Source: Holtermannia corniformis
Lineage: Eukaryota > Basidiomycota > Tremellomycetes > Holtermanniales
Assembly (NCBI GenBank): GCA_001599935.1
Contig: BCIJ01000040.1
Coordinates: forward strand, 65,171 to 129,170
Reading direction: 5' to 3'
Length of the DNA: 64,000 bases
Below, piece by piece: positions 63,748-64,000 of the stretch. A program made the translations under genes and the position numbers. Position 1 is the first letter of the stretch; the number at the start of each line of letters is the position of its first letter. The notes below the pieces were generated by a model. It worked only from the letters and a program-made list of their open reading frames with translations, did not search any database and was not told the origin of the DNA.

Positions 63748-64000
63748 TGTGAGGGACCTGTCTAGGAGAGACAGTATCCGCGAGCCGGAGGCGACGATCG
63801 AACGGGTCGGCGCCGAGGGGTGAAGCTCCAAGGATCGCTGAGGCGAAAGGCGAGGTTTCGCAGAGCGTATTGGGGTTTTCACGTATGATATTCAGACTAT
63901 GGAAGAAACTACCTACAACACGCGCGGCTCTTAAGCCGCGGCGCGCAGCCCTCATCTGCACAGACCATGGCACGCTGGGCGTCCAGGGTCGTGCTCGAGG
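63748..64000 (-). repeat. Gypsy 5' LTR, partial (runs off the window)
   Basis: It starts tgtgagggacc on the plus strand, is identical to the split left LTR over the overlap, and is uninterrupted here. It shows what the left LTR looked like before the YR element inserted (aaactacctacaacacgcgc at 63906-63925). Confidence 0.92.

Larger units (their letters stand above)
51195..64000 (-). mobile_element. Ty3/gypsy chromovirus (full internal region; contains a nested insertion)
   Basis: The element lies on the minus strand. Its 3' LTR starts at 51195 (tgtgaggga on the plus strand), is split by a tyrosine-recombinase element at 51369-56983, and resumes from 56967 to about 58352. The internal region follows with an intact Gag-Pol (63705-58672). 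The 5' LTR begins at 63748 and runs off the window. The two LTR copies are identical over the parts I compared (51195-51369 with 63748-63922, and 56967-57061 with 63906-64000), which points to a recent insertion. Confidence 0.88.

Noticed and set aside
1..64000. tRNA, rRNA or CRISPR features
   Set aside because: No A/B-box pair, no rRNA-like stretch and no regularly spaced repeat-spacer array was seen; the tandem repeats found are short and AT- or pyrimidine-rich.

Overview
This window looks like a gene-dense chromosome arm of a basidiomycete fungus. The genes are nuclear and eukaryotic. Almost every coding region is cut by short introns of about 40-60 bp with GT(G/A)NGT donors, CTGAC/CTAAC-type branch points and CAG/TAG acceptors. 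The DNA is GC-rich and intergenic gaps are usually under 400 bp. I cannot name the genus. All exon joins below were made by eye from splice consensus and protein-family similarity.

From 370 to about 48,390 the window holds ordinary genes on both strands: eIF3g, a 53-aa orphan, exocyst SEC6, glutamine-dependent NAD+ synthetase, cobalamin-independent methionine synthase, a membrane protein ending in a retroviral-integrase-type zinc domain, a glutathionyl-hydroquinone reductase, a spartin/senescence-type protein, an MPO1-type dioxygenase, several orphans (including a pair of diverged paralogues), a DeSI/PPPDE peptidase, an arrestin-like protein, a VAM7-type SNARE, the SEA-complex subunit Sea4/Mio, RFC1, a TAF5 that appears to start with a ubiquitin-like domain, Bud6/Aip3 and mitochondrial ClpX. 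AT-rich gaps with short repeats lie at 25.6-26.8 kb and 28.4-28.7 kb.

From about 48.9 kb to the right edge the window is a transposon nest, three layers deep, next to a broken host gene. A Ty1/copia element (LTR start at 49738, Gag at 50065) is interrupted at the start of its protease region by a Ty3/gypsy chromovirus. One LTR of that gypsy element is itself interrupted by a tyrosine-recombinase retrotransposon of the DIRS/PAT kind (51369-56983). The gypsy element has a single intact 1677-codon Gag-Pol with a C-terminal chromodomain, a primer-binding site that pairs with its own LTR (self-priming, as in Tf1/sushi), and a spliced antisense gene inside or beside its LTR. The tyrosine-recombinase element carries Gag, RT/RNase H with two apparent spliceosomal introns, and a recombinase with the R-H-R-Y tetrad.

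The points most worth a second look are the ubiquitin-like domain on TAF5 (with a 7-nt microexon), the HHCC zinc domain fused to a multi-pass membrane protein, the antisense zinc-cluster gene in the gypsy LTR, the self-priming PBS, and the intron-containing tyrosine-recombinase element with its unusual repeat layout.
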